A stretch of 10,511 nt of DNA, taken from contig CAMZBS010000067.1 of the NCBI GenBank assembly GCA_947304695.1, positions 1 through 10,511 of the forward strand, in the 5' to 3' direction. Shown here piece by piece: positions 1 to 6,910 of the stretch. Numbering within the stretch: the stretch's first letter is position 1; each line of letters starts with the position of its first letter. Position numbers and translations under genes: made by a program. The notes beneath the pieces were generated by a model. The model did no database searches, was not told the DNA's origin, and saw nothing but the letters and a program-made list of their open reading frames with translations. Origin of the DNA: an uncultured Prevotella sp. (GTDB taxonomy: Bacteria; Bacteroidota; Bacteroidia; Bacteroidales; Bacteroidaceae).

Positions 1-272
1 ATGGCGGCGGCAGCATCTTCACCTTCGAGATCAAGGGCGAACAGGACGAGGCGTGGAAGTTCATCGACTCGCTGAAGATATTCTCGCTGCTGGCCAACGT
101 GGCCGACGTGAAGAGCCTGGTCATCCATCCATACACCACCACCCATTCGCAACTGTCGCCCCTGGAACTGGCCGAGCAGAACATCACGCCGTCGACCGTA
201 AGACTGAGCATTGGCACAGAGCACATCGACGACATCATCGAAGACCTGAGCCAGGCTTTCGACAAGATTTAA
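1..272 (+). CDS. O-acetylhomoserine (thiol)-lyase family PLP enzyme, C-terminal fragment
   Basis: The reading frame is open from the window edge (first full codon at 3) to TAA at 270-272, giving about 89 C-terminal residues; the start and most of the gene lie upstream. The fragment carries the hallmarks of the Cys/Met-metabolism PLP enzyme family: GGGSIFTFEIKG, then a segment reading SLVIHPYTTTHSQL, and finally STVRLSIGTEHIDDIIEDL near the C-terminus. The IHP..TTHSQL pattern is typical of O-acetylhomoserine sulfhydrylases (MetY type), which make homocysteine or methionine precursors from O-acetylhomoserine and sulfide in the cytoplasm. A cystathionine gamma-synthase or gamma-lyase is possible because the lysine that binds PLP is outside the window. 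An ATG at 53 in another frame is a shadow. The next gene is separated by about 220 bp with a terminator, so this gene is not in an operon with the GH95 gene. Confidence 0.85.
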   Translation, partial: GGGSIFTFEIKGEQDEAWKFIDSLKIFSLLANVADVKSLVIHPYTTTHSQLSPLELAEQNITPSTVRLSIGTEHIDDIIEDLSQAFDKI

Positions 273-320
273 ACCGCACAAAAACGCATTCATAAACAGT
301 TGATTTACAATGATTTGAAG

Positions 321-400
321 CTGAGCCTCAGTTATACTGCAACTGAGGCTCAGTTGTGCTGTAACCAAGCCTCAGTTGCATGACAGTTGAGGCTCAGTTG
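321..400. repeat. Two tandem palindromic units, 44-bp period
   Basis: Unit 1 (321-356) contains a perfect 13-bp inverted repeat: CTGAGCCTCAGTT at 321-333 and its reverse complement at 341-353, with a 7-nt loop. Unit 2 (365-400) is a diverged copy 44 bp further on. It keeps AGCCTCAGTT (368-377, matching 324-333) and TGAGGCTCAGTTG (388-400, matching 344-356), with most differences in the central loop. The arms can pair within or between units, so alternative hairpins are possible. The block sits between the sulfhydrylase stop codon and a small terminator, and about 30 bp upstream of the GH95 promoter. It could be a 3' UTR structure or a pair of operator sites; the sequence does not decide which. 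Confidence 0.8.
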
Positions 401-421
401 AAAACGAGTTGTCGTTTTTTT
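401..421 (+). terminator. Small intrinsic terminator after the sulfhydrylase gene
   Basis: AAAACGA (401-407) pairs with TCGTTTT (412-418) around a GTTG loop and is followed by further T residues to 421. The stem is 7 bp with only two G:C pairs, so it is weak alone, but the directly preceding palindromes may add to it. It lies just upstream of the GH95 promoter, which fits the end of the upstream transcript. Confidence 0.5.
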
Positions 422-431
422 GTACCTCATA

Positions 432-463
432 TTTGGCACAACCATATTTTTTTCGTACCTTTG
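432..463 (+). promoter_or_regulatory. Bacteroidetes-type promoter of the GH95 gene
   Basis: A TTTG -33 element (432-435) and a TACCTTTG -7 element (456-463) are separated by 20 bp, matching the primary sigma factor (SigABfr) consensus TTTG-N19-21-TAnnTTTG. Transcription should start around 469, leaving a leader of about 25 nt before the ATG at 494. Confidence 0.8.
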
Positions 464-493
464 CCATCAATAAACCTAAGAACGATAAAGCTT

Positions 494-2989
494 ATGAAAC
501 GTTACCTCATTACAGCATGGGTGCTCTGCATGGTCTGCACGCTGACAGCAGGGGCACAGTCGCATCAACTATGGTATGCCCATCCCGCCACACACTGGCT
601 GGAGGCCCTGCCTGTGGGCAACTCCCACATGGGAGCCATGGTCTACGGAAAGACCGATACGGAAGAGATTCAGCTGAACGAAGAGACCTTCTGGAGCGGA
701 CAGCCCCACTCAAACAACAGCCTGAAGTCGCTGGAGACCCTGCCCGAAGTGCGCCGCCTGATTTTCGAAGGCAAGGAGTTTGAAGCCTCAAAGCTCATCG
801 ACCAGAACTTCATCCCCGGCCCTCACGGCATGCGCTTCCTGCCGCTGGGCAGCGTGAAGCTGAAGCTGGGGCATGAGGAAGTGAGCAACTACCGGCGCAC
901 GCTGAACCTGAGCGATGCTACGGCCGTCACCTCCTATATATATAAAGGTGTGAAATATGAGCGCACGATCTTTGCCTCGCAGGCCGACAATGTGATTGTG
1001 GTGCGACTCACGGCCAGTAAGAAGGGCGAACTGGAGTTCGACATAGATTTTGCCAGTCAGCTGCCGTCAAAGGTCTTTACCGTGTCTGCCCACGAAGGCA
1101 TGCAGGGAGAAGTCAACGAGCTGGCCGCTGTGGTCGACGGTGCGGAGCAGGAGGGAATCCAGGCTGGACTGAAGGCAGAGTGCCGCATCATGGTTGAGGC
1201 CGACGGCGAGGTGGAACGCAAGGCCAACGGCATCAGCGTGGACGATGCCACCACCGCCACACTCTATATCACAGCTGCCACCAACTTCGTGGACTATCAG
1301 AACGTGAGTGGCAATCCCGTAAAGAAGAACAACGAGACGCTGGCCTCGCTACAGGGCAAGGACTATACGAATCTGTTGAAGCGTCATGTGGCCAAGTATC
1401 AGGAACAGTATAACCGCGTACAGTTGACATTGGCAAAGTCGGAGAACTCCACGCTGGAAACCGACAAGCGTGTGGCAGCTTTCGAGAAGTCGCAGACCGA
1501 CCTTGACATTGTGTCGCTCATGATGCAGTATGGCCGCTACCTGCTCATCTCGTCGAGCCAGCCCGGTGGTCAGCCCGCCAACCTGCAGGGAGTGTGGAAC
1601 GACAAGATGAATGCACCGTGGGACTCAAAGTACACCATCAACATCAATGCCGAGATGAACTACTGGCCCGCCCTCGTGGGCAACTTGGCCGAGACGCAGC
1701 AGCCGCTGTTCTCCATGATACGCGACCTGAGCCAGACGGGTGCTGAGACGGCCCGCGTGATGTATGGCTGCAAGGGATGGGTGGCTCACCACAATACCGA
1801 CCTGTGGCGCATAGCAGGCCCCGTCGACGGCACGCCCTGGGGCATGTTCCCCACGGGGGGCGCCTGGCTTACCACCCACATCTGGCAGCATTACCTCTAT
1901 ACCGGCGACAAGCAGTTCCTGGCCGACTACTATCCCGTGTTGAAGGGAGCCGCCGACTTCTTGATGGACTACATGCAGGAATATCCGGCCACGGGCGAGG
2001 TGAAGGAGGCCGCAGGCTGGCTTATGACCGTTCCTACCGTGTCGCCGGAACACGGTCCGCGCGGAAAGGGCACAAACGTATGTGCCGGTTCGACGATGGA
2101 CAACCAGATAGCCTTCGATGTGCTGAGCCAGACCCTGCAGGCTGCCAAGGTGCTGGGCAAAGACAACACCCAGATTTCAGCTCTCAACGCCCAGCTCCAG
2201 AAGCTTCCTCCCATGCAGGTGGGACGCTACGGCCAGCTGCAGGAATGGCTCATCGATGCCGACGACCCCAAGGACGAGCACCGTCACATCTCGCATCTCT
2301 ACGGCCTCTACCCGTCGAACCAGATCTCGCCTTATTCGCACCCCGACCTTTTCACCGCTGCCGCTAACACGCTGAACCAGCGCGGCGACATGGCCACGGG
2401 CTGGAGTCTGGGTTGGAAGACCAACTTCTGGGCACGCATGCTCGACGGCAACCATGCCTTCAAGATCATCAAGAACATGCTGCATCTGCTGCCCGATGAC
2501 TCGAAGATGAGGGATTATCCTGACGGGCGCACCTATCCCAACCTGTTTGATGCTCATCCACCTTTCCAGATTGACGGTAACTTCGGTGTTTCGGCTGGCA
2601 TCTGTGAGATGCTGGTGCAGAGCCACGACGGTGCTGTTCACCTGTTGCCAGCCCTGCCCGACGACTGGACGGAGGGTCAGGTGAAGGGACTGCGTGCCCG
2701 TGGCGGCTTTGAGGTCGACGAGCAGTGGAGCAAGGGTCAGCTCAGCAAGGTAACCGTGCGTTCCACCCTGGGCGGCACGCTGCGCCTGCGTTCCTACGTG
2801 CCCCTGAAAGGCAAAGGGCTGAAGCCAGCAACAGGTGCTTGTCCGAACACACTGCTGCAACCGGCACAGATACGCCAGCCGCTGCATTCTCCCGAACTCA
2901 GCGACTTCCAGCTGCTGCCCCTGCGCAAGGTCTACGAATATGATGTTGAGACCGTGGCAGGCCAGTCCTATCGTTTCAAGGCTGAGTAA
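494..2989 (+). CDS. Secreted GH95 alpha-L-fucosidase / alpha-L-galactosidase
   Basis: This 831-residue protein removes terminal alpha-L-fucose or alpha-L-galactose from glycans by inversion. An upstream in-frame ATG (380) exists, but 494 is the better start: it lies downstream of the promoter and begins a clear signal peptide, [22 protein letters not shown]. The mature N-terminus ([19 protein letters not shown]) is the GH95 beta-sandwich start. The (alpha/alpha)6 catalytic part carries ANLQGVWN, the paired asparagines N383 and N385 in [11 protein letters not shown], the likely general acid E519 in VSPEHG, and D694 in QIDGNFG. By pattern these correspond to N421, N423, E566 and D766 of Bifidobacterium AfcA. 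Length is normal for the family and the frame is intact. T381 stands where AfcA-like fucosidases have His, which may mean L-galactose specificity. The signal peptide has no lipobox, so a periplasmic location is likely. A strong terminator follows. Confidence 0.93.
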   Translation: MKRYLITAWVLCMVCTLTAGAQSHQLWYAHPATHWLEALPVGNSHMGAMVYGKTDTEEIQLNEETFWSGQPHSNNSLKSLETLPEVRRLIFEGKEFEASKLIDQNFIPGPHGMRFLPLGSVKLKLGHEEVSNYRRTLNLSDATAVTSYIYKGVKYERTIFASQADNVIVVRLTASKKGELEFDIDFASQLPSKVFTVSAHEGMQGEVNELAAVVDGAEQEGIQAGLKAECRIMVEADGEVERKANGISVDDATTATLYITAATNFVDYQNVSGNPVKKNNETLASLQGKDYTNLLKRHVAKYQEQYNRVQLTLAKSENSTLETDKRVAAFEKSQTDLDIVSLMMQYGRYLLISSSQPGGQPANLQGVWNDKMNAPWDSKYTININAEMNYWPALVGNLAETQQPLFSMIRDLSQTGAETARVMYGCKGWVAHHNTDLWRIAGPVDGTPWGMFPTGGAWLTTHIWQHYLYTGDKQFLADYYPVLKGAADFLMDYMQEYPATGEVKEAAGWLMTVPTVSPEHGPRGKGTNVCAGSTMDNQIAFDVLSQTLQAAKVLGKDNTQISALNAQLQKLPPMQVGRYGQLQEWLIDADDPKDEHRHISHLYGLYPSNQISPYSHPDLFTAAANTLNQRGDMATGWSLGWKTNFWARMLDGNHAFKIIKNMLHLLPDDSKMRDYPDGRTYPNLFDAHPPFQIDGNFGVSAGICEMLVQSHDGAVHLLPALPDDWTEGQVKGLRARGGFEVDEQWSKGQLSKVTVRSTLGGTLRLRSYVPLKGKGLKPATGACPNTLLQPAQIRQPLHSPELSDFQLLPLRKVYEYDVETVAGQSYRFKAE

Positions 2990-3006
2990 TGCAACAAATA
3001 GAAAAC

Positions 3007-3043
3007 AAAGCGACACATCCGGACACGGCGTGTGTCGCTTTTT
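3007..3043 (+). terminator. Strong intrinsic terminator of the GH95 gene
   Basis: AAAGCGACACA (3007-3017) and TGTGTCGCTTT (3031-3041) form a perfect 11-bp stem around a 13-nt loop, ending in a run of five T (3039-3043). It lies 17 bp after the GH95 stop codon. The downstream -7 box begins only 5 bp after the T run, so the expected -33 region of the next promoter falls inside this hairpin. Confidence 0.88.
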
Positions 3044-3047
3044 GCCG

Positions 3048-3055
3048 TACCTTTG
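3048..3055 (+). promoter_or_regulatory. -7 box of the GH10 gene, probably giving a leaderless mRNA
   Basis: TACCTTTG matches the Bacteroidetes -7 consensus TAnnTTTG exactly. Only CAGA separates it from the GH10 ATG at 3060, so transcription would start at or next to the start codon. No TTG-type -33 element is visible 19-21 bp upstream, where the terminator stem-loop lies. The match may be fortuitous, with the gene expressed from another promoter or by read-through. Confidence 0.5.
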
Positions 3056-3059
3056 CAGA

Positions 3060-5642
3060 ATGAAAAAATTATTTCTTCTTTTAAGCTTGACTTTTGGTTG
3101 CGCTGTTCAGGCGCAGAACACCGTTATTGACACAAGACTTGATGAGAATGGCGTGAACAAGGGCGACAACACTTCGTCCAGCTATATCACCTACAGCAAG
3201 TCTATCCCCGTGGCATTAGGCAAGACCGTCGACGTGAAGCTGGCACGCTACTGCTATCTCACGTCGACCGTTGCCGGTACGGGCACCATCAATCTCTATG
3301 CAGGCGGCGAACGCTGCTACCTCGGTACGAAGAGCGGTGCTACGTGGGCCAACTGGAACAGCTTCAAGGGCGATGCCCACATCTGGCCGTTCAAGGAAAA
3401 CTCGTCCAAGGCAGGCTCCTTCAACGTGGTGCTGGCCCATGGCGGCAAGGTCTTCTCGCCAGAGAACATCGAGGATTGCATCAACAACGGAAAACTGAAC
3501 AACACCCTGCAGAACTGCCGGGTGACGGTACACAACGGAGCCATCCTCTGCAACGAGGCCAACAATGCCAATGCCTGTGGCTTCCGTCTGGGAGAACTGC
3601 AGATGGAACAAGGCTCCACCCTGCAGGGCTACATGAAGACCGACCGCACGTCGTACTATCTTGTGGGCTGCCTCAACACCGATGCCGTGCTGGAAGGCAC
3701 CATTGCCCCGAGCGGCTACAGTGACAAGACGCTTGTGGGACTCATCAAGGAAGGAACGGGCACCTACCGCCTGACGGGCAACAACAACTATCTGAGCGGT
3801 GCCCTCCGTGTGTTGGGGGGAAAGCTGCTGGTCTGCAACGACCGTGCCGAGGCTGAGAGCAAGAAGTTGCGTGGAGCCCTGGGAGCAAGACCCACTGAGA
3901 CGGAGCCTATTGCCTATGTATTCGGAAAAGGTCTGCTGGGCGGAACCGGCAGCATTGCCGGAACCGTAGACAACTACGGAACGATAGAACCCGGCGACGG
4001 TGGAGTGGGGGTGCTCACGCTGAAGAACTATGTCACCACCACAAAGAACGCCCATCTGGTACTGCACCCTGCTTCGGTGCTGCGCTTCAAGATTGGAGCA
4101 ACAGATGCCGACCAGTTGCATGTGGCTGGCAGCGTGAAGTACTCGGACATGACGGAAGACTTCTCGACCAGCAGCAAGATGCCGTACATTCAGGTGGTAA
4201 TCGACGAGAATGCCGACCCGAAGGTGGGACAGGAATACGTGCTACTCAGTGCCAATAGCAAGGACGTGAAGGCTGGCGACTGGCATTTCCAGTTGCAGAA
4301 GCCTGCCAAATACACCTGGGAAATTGTGGAGAAAGAGCAGGACGGCGTGTTCACCGTGGTGCTGTGCCTCGTTTCCCTGGCCGATTCCGACGATCCTGAC
4401 GACCCTGACGATCCTGATGACCCAGACAAGCCCGTGTCCACCATGGGTGCTTACTACGACGACGGCATCAGTGACAATACCGACAAGACATCGCTTAGGG
4501 AATATGCCCAGAAGAGCCAGAAGCTCATCGGTACAGCCATCTCGACCTGGAAAAACGACATCACCAACGAGAACCTGGGCGAGACCAAGGAGATTGCGGC
4601 TCAGTTCAATCTGCTGGTTGCCGAAAACGAAATGAAGATGGAAAACCTGCAGCCCAACCGTGGTGAGTTCAACTACTGGGCTGCTGACAACCTGGTGAGC
4701 TTTGCCCAGCGTCATCAGATGAAGATGAGGGGCCACTGCCTTGTGTGGCATACCCAGCAGCCCCAGTGGCTCAGCGAGGATGGAAAGAAGAACGACAAGA
4801 ACTGGAGCCGCCAGGAGGCCCTGCAGATTCTGGAAGACCACATTACCAATGTGGTGAAGCACTTCAAGGGGAAAATCATGGAATGGGACGTGGTGAACGA
4901 ATGTCTGGACGACAACCAGACCATCATTCGCACCAATCCTGAAGGCTATACCCTGCGGCAGACCGTCTGGCTGCGTGCCATTGGCGAAGACTATATCGAT
5001 TCGGCCTTCGTCTTTGCCCATCGTGCCGACCCCAATGTGCTGCTTTGCCTGAACGACTACGATGTTGAGCTACAAGGCAAGGCCAAGTCAGTGGCCTTCT
5101 ACAATCTGGCCATGCGTCTGAAGAAGTCCGGCATTCCCATTGACGGAGTAGGACTACAGTGTCATTTCTCCGTCGGCAAACTCGATTCGGCCAAGTTCGA
5201 CAACACCTTCCGCCGTTTCGCTGAGGCAGGGCTGCAGTGTGTCATCACCGAACTCGACATGGGCATTCCTTCCACCTCGGCTCAGAATCTTGAGGAGCAG
5301 GCCGTGAACTACCGTGTCATTACCGACGTGATGCTCAACAACGACAACTGCCCCTACATGCTGATCTGGGGCCTGAAGGACAATGACAGCTGGCGCGAGG
5401 CATCCAATCCGTTGCTCTACACGGCAGGCCTTTCGAAGAAGCCAGCCTATTACGCCGTGCGTTCCGCCCTGCGCCACCGCTCCATCACGCAGGAGACCGG
5501 GGTGAATGCCGTCACCAGGCACTCTTCCGACCTTCCTGCTGCTGTCTACGACCTGAGTGGTCGCCAAACAAATGCCCGGCATTTGCAGCCAGGCATCTAT
5601 GTGAGCAAAGGAAAAAAGTTCGTGGTAGGCGCAAAGCGTTAA
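3060..5642 (+). CDS. Secreted GH10 endo-beta-1,4-xylanase with autotransporter-repeat-like N-terminal region
   Basis: This 860-residue protein should cut internal beta-1,4 bonds of xylan with retention of configuration. The start at 3060 is set by the signal peptide MKKLFLLLSLTFGCAVQAQ; the frame extends upstream into the GH95 gene, but that part is not plausible coding. Residues 20 to about 440 look like a beta-rich passenger. Residues 228-258 (EGTGTYRLTGNNNYLSG followed by LRVLGGKLLV) resemble autotransporter-associated beta-strand repeats, and about 289-330 has the GGTGSIAGTVDNYGTIEPG pattern. An Asp-Pro linker (442-458) leads to GH10 from about 462 to 803. That domain shows LVWHTQ (H564), acid/base E614 in DVVNEC, nucleophile E731 in VITELDMG and W770 in LIWGLKDNDSW. 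A short tail (827-860, YDLSGR...QPGIYV) resembles the end of a type IX secretion sorting domain. Its 3' end lies 7 bp from the convergent acetyltransferase gene. Confidence 0.93.
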   Translation: MKKLFLLLSLTFGCAVQAQNTVIDTRLDENGVNKGDNTSSSYITYSKSIPVALGKTVDVKLARYCYLTSTVAGTGTINLYAGGERCYLGTKSGATWANWNSFKGDAHIWPFKENSSKAGSFNVVLAHGGKVFSPENIEDCINNGKLNNTLQNCRVTVHNGAILCNEANNANACGFRLGELQMEQGSTLQGYMKTDRTSYYLVGCLNTDAVLEGTIAPSGYSDKTLVGLIKEGTGTYRLTGNNNYLSGALRVLGGKLLVCNDRAEAESKKLRGALGARPTETEPIAYVFGKGLLGGTGSIAGTVDNYGTIEPGDGGVGVLTLKNYVTTTKNAHLVLHPASVLRFKIGATDADQLHVAGSVKYSDMTEDFSTSSKMPYIQVVIDENADPKVGQEYVLLSANSKDVKAGDWHFQLQKPAKYTWEIVEKEQDGVFTVVLCLVSLADSDDPDDPDDPDDPDKPVSTMGAYYDDGISDNTDKTSLREYAQKSQKLIGTAISTWKNDITNENLGETKEIAAQFNLLVAENEMKMENLQPNRGEFNYWAADNLVSFAQRHQMKMRGHCLVWHTQQPQWLSEDGKKNDKNWSRQEALQILEDHITNVVKHFKGKIMEWDVVNECLDDNQTIIRTNPEGYTLRQTVWLRAIGEDYIDSAFVFAHRADPNVLLCLNDYDVELQGKAKSVAFYNLAMRLKKSGIPIDGVGLQCHFSVGKLDSAKFDNTFRRFAEAGLQCVITELDMGIPSTSAQNLEEQAVNYRVITDVMLNNDNCPYMLIWGLKDNDSWREASNPLLYTAGLSKKPAYYAVRSALRHRSITQETGVNAVTRHSSDLPAAVYDLSGRQTNARHLQPGIYVSKGKKFVVGAKR
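4389..4424 (+). repeat. 9-bp tandem repeat coding an Asp-Asp-Pro linker
   Basis: Four 9-bp units (GACGATCCT and close variants) encode four Asp-Asp-Pro triplets, followed by Asp-Lys-Pro. The acidic, proline-rich stretch separates the beta-rich N-terminal region from the GH10 catalytic domain of the xylanase and is probably an extended spacer. The 9-bp period allows unit gain or loss without a frameshift. Confidence 0.85.
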
Positions 5643-5649
5643 TACCAGA

Positions 5650-6558
5650 TTAAATACCAAGTCCTCCTTGGAAGGCCGTGTCAATGGCTTTCGACTGCTG
5701 GAGGCGTGAGTAGGGAGGCAGGTCATGGGTTACCCAGATGTTGCCTCCCACTATTGAATGGTGACCAATGGTGATGCGCCCCAGGATAGAGGCGTTCGAA
5801 TAGACGGTCACGTGGTCTTCAATGATGGGGTGGCGCGGCACGTTGAGCATGTTGCCGTCAGCATCATACTTGAAGCTCTTGGCACCCAGCGTCACACCCT
5901 GGTAGAGCGTCACGTGGTGGCCGATGATGCAGGTCTCACCCACAACCACACCCGTGCCGTGGTCAATGGCAAAATACTCGCCGATGGTGGCACCCGGGTG
6001 AATGTCAATACCTGTTTTCGAGTGGGCCTGCTCGGTAATGATGCGGGGAATGACGGGCACCTGCATCTTGTGCAGCACATGGGCAATGCGGTAATGGGTC
6101 ATGGCATTGACCACAGGATAACAGTAGATCACTTCACCGTAGTTGGTGGCGGCGGGGTCGTTCTGGAACATGGCTTCCACGTCGGTGTAGAGCAATCGCT
6201 TTACCTCTGGCAGGTGGTCAATGAACTGCAAAGTCATTTCTTCGGCTGTGGGCAGCACGTCCTCTTCGCAGCATTCCTCACAGAACTGCAGTCCTCGGGC
6301 AATCTGGCGTCTGAGCAGGGTGTACAGCTCTTCCATGTTTCCGCCGATGTAGAACGAACGGATTTGCTCTTCCGGCTGTCGCTTATAAAAATAGTCGGTG
6401 AAGATAATGCTCTTCACCAGACTTACAATCTGTCGCACCTCATCGACATCGGGCAGTGGTGCCGAGCCCTTGGGCATCATCTCCTCTTCGCGTCCGGTCT
6501 GCTTTGCCAGCAGTCCCACGTTGCGAAGCAACACCTCGTTGATCTTGTTTTGTTCCAT
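5650..6558 (-). CDS. cysE: Serine O-acetyltransferase
   Basis: This cytoplasmic enzyme transfers acetyl from acetyl-CoA to L-serine, giving O-acetylserine for cysteine synthesis. The 302-residue protein has a helical N-terminal half (to about residue 170) and a C-terminal left-handed beta-helix of hexapeptide repeats. Active-site patterns are D185 and H187 in GIDIHPGA, the D199-H200 pair in AIDHGTGVVVGET, and R242-H243 in the PRHP segment; by pattern these match D143, D157/H158 and H193 regions of E. coli CysE. The frame also has an ATG at 6582, but the TATCTTTG box of its promoter ends at 6580, so that ATG would not be transcribed; 6558 (MEQNKINEV) is the better start. It converges on the GH10 gene with a 7-bp gap and no visible hairpin between them. 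It more closely resembles the longer Bacteroidetes/EpsC-type forms than E. coli CysE. Confidence 0.93.
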   Translation of the reverse strand: MEQNKINEVLLRNVGLLAKQTGREEEMMPKGSAPLPDVDEVRQIVSLVKSIIFTDYFYKRQPEEQIRSFYIGGNMEELYTLLRRQIARGLQFCEECCEEDVLPTAEEMTLQFIDHLPEVKRLLYTDVEAMFQNDPAATNYGEVIYCYPVVNAMTHYRIAHVLHKMQVPVIPRIITEQAHSKTGIDIHPGATIGEYFAIDHGTGVVVGETCIIGHHVTLYQGVTLGAKSFKYDADGNMLNVPRHPIIEDHVTVYSNASILGRITIGHHSIVGGNIWVTHDLPPYSRLQQSKAIDTAFQGGLGI

Positions 6559-6579
6559 CTTTTTTGTGATTACGCGCTG

Positions 6580-6587
6580 CAAAGATA
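6580..6587 (-). promoter_or_regulatory. -7 box of the serine acetyltransferase gene
   Basis: Read on the minus strand, 6587 to 6580 is TATCTTTG, matching TAnnTTTG. Transcription would start near 6575, giving a leader of about 17 nt before the ATG at 6558. No TTG -33 element is seen; the upstream region is pure A+T-rich repeats. Confidence 0.65.
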
Positions 6588-6598
6588 CAAATAATTTT

Positions 6599-6626
6599 AA
6601 TTTATAATTTATAATTCATAATTATT
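6599..6626. repeat. A+T-rich 7-bp tandem repeat between divergent promoters
   Basis: Four 7-bp units, AATTTAT twice then AATTCAT and AATTATT, fill the space between the two divergent -7 boxes. The tract would occupy the -33 regions of both promoters and could act as an UP-like element or as a site for a nucleoid protein; this role is inferred. Confidence 0.7.
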
Positions 6627-6629
6627 TTC

Positions 6630-6637
6630 TATCTTTG
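6630..6637 (+). promoter_or_regulatory. -7 box of the glsB-exbB-exbD operon
   Basis: TATCTTTG matches the -7 consensus. With a start near 6643 the leader is about 25 nt before the ATG at 6668. It is the mirror image of the acetyltransferase -7 box: positions 6576-6587 and 6630-6641 are a perfect 12-bp inverted repeat. Confidence 0.65.
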
Positions 6638-6667
6638 CAGCCGATAAATCAAAACATTAGTAAGATT

Positions 6668-6910
6668 ATGACGGGAATTATTGGTTCAATTATTATTGGA
6701 TGTCTGGCTGGCTTCTGTGCTGGCAAGTTAATGAAAGGTGGTGGCTTCGGCTTCCTGATGAATCTGCTGCTGGGCCTGTTTGGCGGTGTTTTGGGCGGTT
6801 GGCTGTTTGGTCAGCTCGGCATTGAGTGGGGCGGCCTGCTGGGCCAGCTGGGTACGGCCATCGTGGGTGCCGTCGTGATTCTCTATGTGGCCTCGCTGCT
6901 GAAGAAATGA
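6668..6910 (+). CDS. GlsB/YeaQ/YmgE family small membrane protein
   Basis: This 80-residue, glycine-rich protein has three predicted membrane segments (about 1-20, 26-49 and 55-77) and a short LLKK end. The opening MTGIIGSIIIGCLAGFCAGK and the repeated GLFGGVLGGWLF segment are typical of the transglycosylase-associated/GlsB family of inner-membrane proteins, linked to stress responses but without a defined biochemical activity. The frame is open upstream to a TTG at 6635, but that lies within the promoter, so ATG 6668 is chosen. Its stop overlaps the ATG of exbB in an ATGA (6907-6910), which indicates one transcript and probably translational coupling. This is the promoter-proximal gene of the operon, and its pairing with exbB/exbD is not something I recognise as standard. 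Confidence 0.85.
   Translation: MTGIIGSIIIGCLAGFCAGKLMKGGGFGFLMNLLLGLFGGVLGGWLFGQLGIEWGGLLGQLGTAIVGAVVILYVASLLKK

Noticed and set aside
380..493. N-terminal extension of the GH95 protein from the ATG at 380
   Set aside because: It starts within the palindromic repeat, runs through the terminator and promoter, and would bury the signal peptide that begins at 494.
2177..3016. Long open frame on the minus strand (279 codons) opposite the end of the GH95 gene
   Set aside because: It is antisense to a clear GH95 coding sequence and its translation shows no recognisable motif; long antisense frames are expected in GC-rich codons of this type.
3216..4121. Minus-strand open frame of 301 codons opposite the xylanase N-terminal region
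   Set aside because: The plus strand has a signal peptide, continuous domain structure and a GH10 end; the antisense product is low in recognisable features and has no promoter.
4242..5021. Minus-strand open frame of 259 codons opposite the GH10 domain
   Set aside because: It lies opposite catalytic GH10 motifs and its valine/histidine-rich translation looks like a codon shadow.
5758..6594. Plus-strand open frame of 278 codons opposite the serine acetyltransferase
   Set aside because: The minus strand encodes an intact hexapeptide-repeat acetyltransferase; the plus product has no motif.
6635..6667. TTG start at 6635 for the GlsB-like protein
   Set aside because: The TTG is part of the -7 promoter element, so it would not be in the mRNA; ATG 6668 begins the family-typical N-terminus.
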